From: Caedibacter sp. 38-128
GTDB taxonomy: Bacteria > Pseudomonadota > Alphaproteobacteria > Caedimonadales > Caedimonadaceae
Length of the DNA: 37,627 nucleotides
Direction: 5' to 3'
Assembly: GCA_001898705.1 (NCBI GenBank)
Contig: MKUU01000043.1
Span: 1 to 37,627 of the forward strand
Position numbers and translations under genes: made by a program. Below, in pieces: positions 34,706 through 37,627 of this stretch. Below the pieces are notes generated by a model. That model had not been told where the DNA came from, did not search any database, and saw only the letters and a list, made by a program, of their open reading frames with translations. Numbering within the stretch: the first letter of the stretch is position 1; the number at the start of each line of letters is the position of its first letter.

Positions 34706-35347
34706 TTATCTCCTAAAGATCCAATTAATTCTGGCTGCTCGTTTAATCTTCACATTTTTAATCTGCGCACTCATTAATGTATTCTGATTAATAGATTTTA
34801 AATGATATAAGCCATGTTTTGATGTTTTTTCTATATAACGTAACATTAAACTTCCATTCTCAAGTTCAACGATTAATGGTTCCTCTTCAATAAAAGGTAG
34901 TTGATCTAAAGTGATAATCTTCCCTCCTATATGATCACCTGGCCTATAGAAAGGAAGAGCTGTATCATCAAACATGATAAGAACCAAACAATCTTTATAA
35001 AATTCTTTGAAAGAAGTTGTTGCTCTCCAGATAAACTCTTCTTCATCTGCAACACTTGATTGCATAAAATGAGTTTTATGAACCCCTCTCATATCTACAG
35101 CAAAAGGCTCTGATCCTTTCCCTTCCATGATCCATTCAGGGCTTACTTCAATACCATCCTGCTGAAGGTATCTAGATATCTTCTTTGCAGCTTCTTCGGA
35201 GAAATAGGTTGTTCCATTCTCCCATGCCGCCATTGTATTACTGCTCATATTATGCTTTTTACAGAAGATGGTACGCGCAAATCCTGTAAGACTTCTTGCA
35301 TGTTTTAATCGTAAAGCAGCTTCTTTATTCGGTTGTGTTATACTCAT
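34706..35347 (-). CDS. Phage-type repressor: helix-turn-helix plus S24-like domain
   Basis: 213 aa. The N-terminal domain (LKHARSLTGFARTIFCKKHN, then MSSNTMAAWENGTTYFSEEA) is an XRE-like helix-turn-helix. The C-terminal half resembles the LexA/CI dimerisation and peptidase fold (LVLIMFDDTALPFYRPGDHI, then LIVELENGSLMLRYIE). The position that is Ser in active S24 peptidases (GDSM) reads DDTALP here, so self-cleavage may be lost or may use another residue. GGGAG lies 14 bases before the ATG. It is divergent from the small HTH gene at 35547, like CI and Cro. Confidence 0.88.
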   Translation of the reverse strand: MSITQPNKEAALRLKHARSLTGFARTIFCKKHNMSSNTMAAWENGTTYFSEEAAKKISRYLQQDGIEVSPEWIMEGKGSEPFAVDMRGVHKTHFMQSSVADEEEFIWRATTSFKEFYKDCLVLIMFDDTALPFYRPGDHIGGKIITLDQLPFIEEEPLIVELENGSLMLRYIEKTSKHGLYHLKSINQNTLMSAQIKNVKIKRAARINWIFRR

Positions 35348-35482
35348 TTCTAATAGCTCCCAAGAAAATAATTATTATTTTTTTATGTCACACAATCTAT
35401 ATAGGCATATGTTAATCTATCAATCAATACGTAAATACATATCACCTAATTTTATATTATAAATACTAATATTACTAATTTA

Positions 35483-35511
35483 TTGACATTTATTATTGTT
35501 GAGGATATCTT
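35483..35511 (+). promoter_or_regulatory. Rightward promoter of the immunity/replication region
   Basis: TTGACA at 35483-35488, a 17-base spacer and TATCTT at 35506-35511, 36 bases before the ATG at 35547. The divergent region 35348-35546 is very AT-rich and should also carry the repressor promoter and its operators. I could not identify repeated operator sites with confidence. Confidence 0.5.
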
Positions 35512-35546
35512 CTCCCTCTAACCCCCTAACTAGGAGATTAAATCTA

Positions 35547-35798
35547 ATGAATGATATATTACTTACCCCTCAAGATTTGGCCAAAAGATGGAACCTTGAG
35601 CCTAATACCCTTGGACAATGGCGATGGAATGGTCGAGGACCAAAATACCTTAAAATTAATCGAAGCATTTTATATCGTTTAGAAGATGTTGAAGAGTTTG
35701 AAAAACAGAAAGTAAGACACAGTACTTCTCAAATTCTTGATGAAAAACTAAAACAAGAATCAGGTCAAATTTCTTATCTAAAAGTATGTAAATCATAG
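35547..35798 (+). CDS. Small MerR/excisionase-type helix-turn-helix protein
   Basis: 83 aa from the chosen ATG. LLTPQDLAKRWNLEPNTLGQ, then WRWNGRGPKYLKINRSILYR and LEDVEEFEKQK form the HTH_17/excisionase pattern: a helix-turn-helix, a wing with GPKY, then R-x-x-DVEEF. Such proteins serve as excisionases, Cro-like regulators or helpers of replication initiators. The open frame begins at 35496, but TAGGAG about 11 bases before the ATG at 35547 sets the better start. Confidence 0.88.
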   Translation: MNDILLTPQDLAKRWNLEPNTLGQWRWNGRGPKYLKINRSILYRLEDVEEFEKQKVRHSTSQILDEKLKQESGQISYLKVCKS

Positions 35799-35859
35799 GA
35801 TCACCATTTTCAAAGATTTTACCAGTTTCAAGAATAATAATGATCTTAAAGAGAGTCCT

Positions 35860-37593
35860 ATGTTTAAAGCGTACAATCGTCGTACTAAACGCTGCCTTCT
35901 TTGTGAGGAATATATCAGCCTCACAAAAGACCTTAAAGCGGCTCTCTTATTAAATCAATGTGTCTATTGGATGGAAAGAACACATGATTATGACCTCTTT
36001 TTAAAAGAAGAATACGAGCATAATCCTCATTGCAATGTTTCCTATCGTCATGGGTGGTTTTATAAATCCTATGAGGCCTTTAATGATGAGTGTATGTTGG
36101 AATCAAGCAAATCAACGATATCCAGAATCTTAAATACCTTTATTGAAAAAGGATGGCTAGAAAGGCGCCATCGCAAATCAACAACGCTTGATCAAACTTA
36201 TGAATACCGTGTGAACCTTACAAAACTGCAAGCTGATTTATTACACTTAGGCTATACGCTTGCAAATTATAAAATTGACCCCTTTCTTTCTAAATCTGCA
36301 AAACAACAAAATGAAAAAGCACCAATATTAAATCCTGAACAACATCTTTCACCTGTAGAGGTGGAATCTCCCATGTTTCAAAATGAAACATGCAAGTTGC
36401 AGGATGAAACATCAGAAAAGCCATCTTTTATAGAAGTACCTGATTTTTCTTATAAATCTTCCATGTTTCAAAATAGAACTTCGATGTTGCAAAATGAAAC
36501 ATCGGCAGCTCACCAAAATATGGCCAAAAATAAGGACTTTTCGCATAGAATCCCCATGTTTCAGAATGAAACCTCCATGTTGCAAAATGAAACATGCAAG
36601 TTTCAAAATGAAACTCCATATATAGATACAAAGATTACTAATACAGAGATTACTCATAAAACCCTCTCTCCTACCTCTCTCCAAAAACCTTCGAACAGCA
36701 TTCCAGGGGATATATCCAAAAAAGAGAGAGAAGAGATTGGAATTAAAATGATTAAGATGTTCTCAAGGATTGTTTCTCAAGGACAAGAGCTTTTCCCTCA
36801 TCCTGAGAGAATTAATCGTCTCAAGCATGTTTTACACTCTCAACTTCAAGGAAAGTTAGAGAACTGGGAGAAAGTCTGCCACAACATTACGCGCTCTAAG
36901 TTCTTGATGGGAGAAGCTCAAACATCTGATTTTAAAGCAACACTGGATTGGGTGATGATGAAAGATCATGCCATCAAGATTTTTGAAGGAAATGCTTATG
37001 GCATTGGCGATCGGATGAACTTAAACACTTCTGAAAGTGATTCAGAAGAAGCGCAAGAAGCTTTTATGCTTGAGTTTACAACTACCAACAAGCACCCTCT
37101 CTGGATTCAAGCAGGTCTCATTCTCTCGAAGAAGGTTGGATTTTGCATCTTCAAGGGTTGGATTTCTGCCCTTGACATCCTTGAGATCCAAAATGACCAC
37201 GTTACCCTCATAGCCCCTTCCAAATTTATTCGGGATTATGTGAGTAAAAATCTAATGAATTTCTCAATCCAACAAGCTTTAGAATCAGTGTTAGGGTATG
37301 AGCTTAGATTTGTGCTTGTGAATACTGGCTCTAATCTGGAAAGAAAGCCTGATGCACCTCAAAGGGAAACTCAACACATCTGTATCCCTGGGAAGGTTGA
37401 AGAGGACTCTAGCCAAGCACCTGCTCTTAGTAAGAAAAACGCTGCAGTTTCACCTCCAAATCAACCTCAGATGCAGAATTTAACTGCCTCTACCTTGGGC
37501 ATATTCACCCCTCTCAGAACCCCCTTTTTTGGCACTTCAGATCCACCGTCAAAGCCACCCAACACTCAAGAATTACAAAATGAATACAACTAA
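35860..37593 (+). CDS. Replication initiator with DnaA domain I-like C-terminal region
   Basis: 577 aa. Residues about 1-130 form a winged-helix DNA-binding domain of the phage/plasmid replisome-organiser type (YKSYEAFNDECMLESSKSTI, then SRILNTFIEKGWLERRHRKS). A low-complexity linker (about 165-255) repeats MFQNETSMLQNET-like blocks. Residues about 410-485 (HPLWIQ, then FKGWISALDILEIQNDHVTL, then APSKFIRDYVSKNL) resemble DnaA domain I, which recruits helicase. The tail is rich in Pro and Gln. It probably binds iterons and loads the helicase. The DNA encoding the linker holds the palindromic repeats, so the origin may lie within the gene. A GAGAG site precedes the ATG. Confidence 0.82.
   Translation: MFKAYNRRTKRCLLCEEYISLTKDLKAALLLNQCVYWMERTHDYDLFLKEEYEHNPHCNVSYRHGWFYKSYEAFNDECMLESSKSTISRILNTFIEKGWLERRHRKSTTLDQTYEYRVNLTKLQADLLHLGYTLANYKIDPFLSKSAKQQNEKAPILNPEQHLSPVEVESPMFQNETCKLQDETSEKPSFIEVPDFSYKSSMFQNRTSMLQNETSAAHQNMAKNKDFSHRIPMFQNETSMLQNETCKFQNETPYIDTKITNTEITHKTLSPTSLQKPSNSIPGDISKKEREEIGIKMIKMFSRIVSQGQELFPHPERINRLKHVLHSQLQGKLENWEKVCHNITRSKFLMGEAQTSDFKATLDWVMMKDHAIKIFEGNAYGIGDRMNLNTSESDSEEAQEAFMLEFTTTNKHPLWIQAGLILSKKVGFCIFKGWISALDILEIQNDHVTLIAPSKFIRDYVSKNLMNFSIQQALESVLGYELRFVLVNTGSNLERKPDAPQRETQHICIPGKVEEDSSQAPALSKKNAAVSPPNQPQMQNLTASTLGIFTPLRTPFFGTSDPPSKPPNTQELQNEYN
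36373..36614. repeat. Seven iteron-like palindromic repeats inside the initiator gene
   Basis: Copies related to ATGTTTCAAAATGAAACAT lie at about 36373-36391 (a perfect 8-3-8 palindrome), 36394-36413, 36463-36482, 36484-36502, 36556-36574, 36577-36595 and 36598-36614. They form three groups about 70-90 bp apart, each 21 bp within a group. Variation is mostly TTTCA against TTGCA in the left arm, while TGAAAC on the right is kept. They encode the (M/K)(F/L)QNET repeats of the linker. Spacing and symmetry suit an initiator-binding origin. Confidence 0.7.
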
Positions 37594-37616
37594 CATTAAT
37601 CACGAAAGGAATAAAA

Positions 37617-37627
37617 ATGAAGTTAAC
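37617..37627 (+). CDS. Start of a downstream gene cut by the window end
   Basis: ATG at 37617 follows GAAAGGAATAAAA, a good ribosome binding site, 24 bases after the initiator stop codon. Only three full codons (Met-Lys-Leu) are visible, so no function can be given. By phage gene order it could be a helicase loader or another replication gene. Confidence 0.5.

Larger units (their letters stand above)
1442..37627. mobile_element. Inferred integrative element or prophage with biosynthetic cargo (right end outside window)
   Basis: The left limit is the partial tRNA-Arg at 1442-1491. The integrase lies just inside it (1686). At the other side of the window are a toxin-antitoxin pair, a phage-type repressor, a divergent helix-turn-helix gene and a replication initiator with iteron-like repeats, in the order typical of a temperate phage immunity/replication region. 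Between them lie about 28 kb of biosynthetic genes. The claim that all of this is one element is an inference. Two nested or adjacent elements are also possible, and no right junction is visible. Confidence 0.5.

Noticed and set aside
36373-36614. The regularly spaced repeats as a CRISPR array
   Set aside because: Repeats are short, degenerate and in three groups within an open coding frame. There are no uniform unique spacers and no cas genes.
36412-36684. Minus-strand frames encoding repeated FETW/ILKHG-like blocks
   Set aside because: They are reverse readings of the iteron-like repeats in the initiator gene and have no other coding support.

Overview
The window is AT-rich throughout, uses TTG starts occasionally, and contains decayed genes and a worn transposase. 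This suggests a host-associated or intracellular proteobacterium. An Atm1-like ABC exporter and the general gene style fit a Holosporales/Rickettsiales-like alphaproteobacterium. A Legionellales-like gammaproteobacterium cannot be excluded from sequence alone.

Left flank (1-1441): chromosome-like DNA with a broken umuC start on the minus strand, a long AT-rich gap with a 14-bp hairpin, and a frameshifted unrecognised ORF. At 1442-1491 lies only the 3' half of a tRNA-Arg(CCT) on the minus strand. It is followed immediately by a P4-type tyrosine integrase, so this is very likely the left attachment junction of an integrative element. The element runs rightward past the end of the window.

Cargo (about 3.0-31.4 kb): a worn ISAs1-type transposase, then what looks like one composite natural-product locus. 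Plus-strand genes encode an unknown 438-aa protein, a tiny ORF coupled by ATGA to a PKS module (KS, degenerate AT, carrier protein), a stand-alone thioesterase, a two-module NRPS (A-PCP-C-A-PCP) and a phosphopantetheinyl transferase. A YwqG-like protein and a divergent MurE-like ligase follow. A minus-strand operon reads 25974 to 17082: MoaA-like radical SAM, helical/TrmO fusion, nucleotidyltransferase-like protein, B12-binding radical SAM, DegT-type aminotransferase, and an unusual PheS-PheT pair. PheT lacks its tRNA-binding insert, and PheS has changes in the phenylalanine pocket. A second minus-strand unit (29926 to 26426) carries a 69-aa possible precursor peptide with a very strong ribosome binding site, a possible 52-aa ORF, an ABC exporter and an ATP-grasp ligase. 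Divergent from it is a gene combining a PqqD/RRE-like winged helix with a PqqC/heme-oxygenase-like domain. The last set resembles a RiPP pathway beside the NRPS-PKS.

Right part (31.6-37.6 kb): a putatively secreted 790-aa protein with two HEPN-like RxxxxH motifs, a RelE/Phd-type toxin-antitoxin pair, a phage-type repressor divergent from a small helix-turn-helix regulator, and a replication initiator with a DnaA domain I-like C-terminal part. The initiator gene carries seven iteron-like palindromic repeats inside its coding sequence, as in phage lambda O/ori. Integrase on the left and immunity/replication genes on the right suggest that the biosynthetic genes are cargo of a prophage- or ICE-like element.
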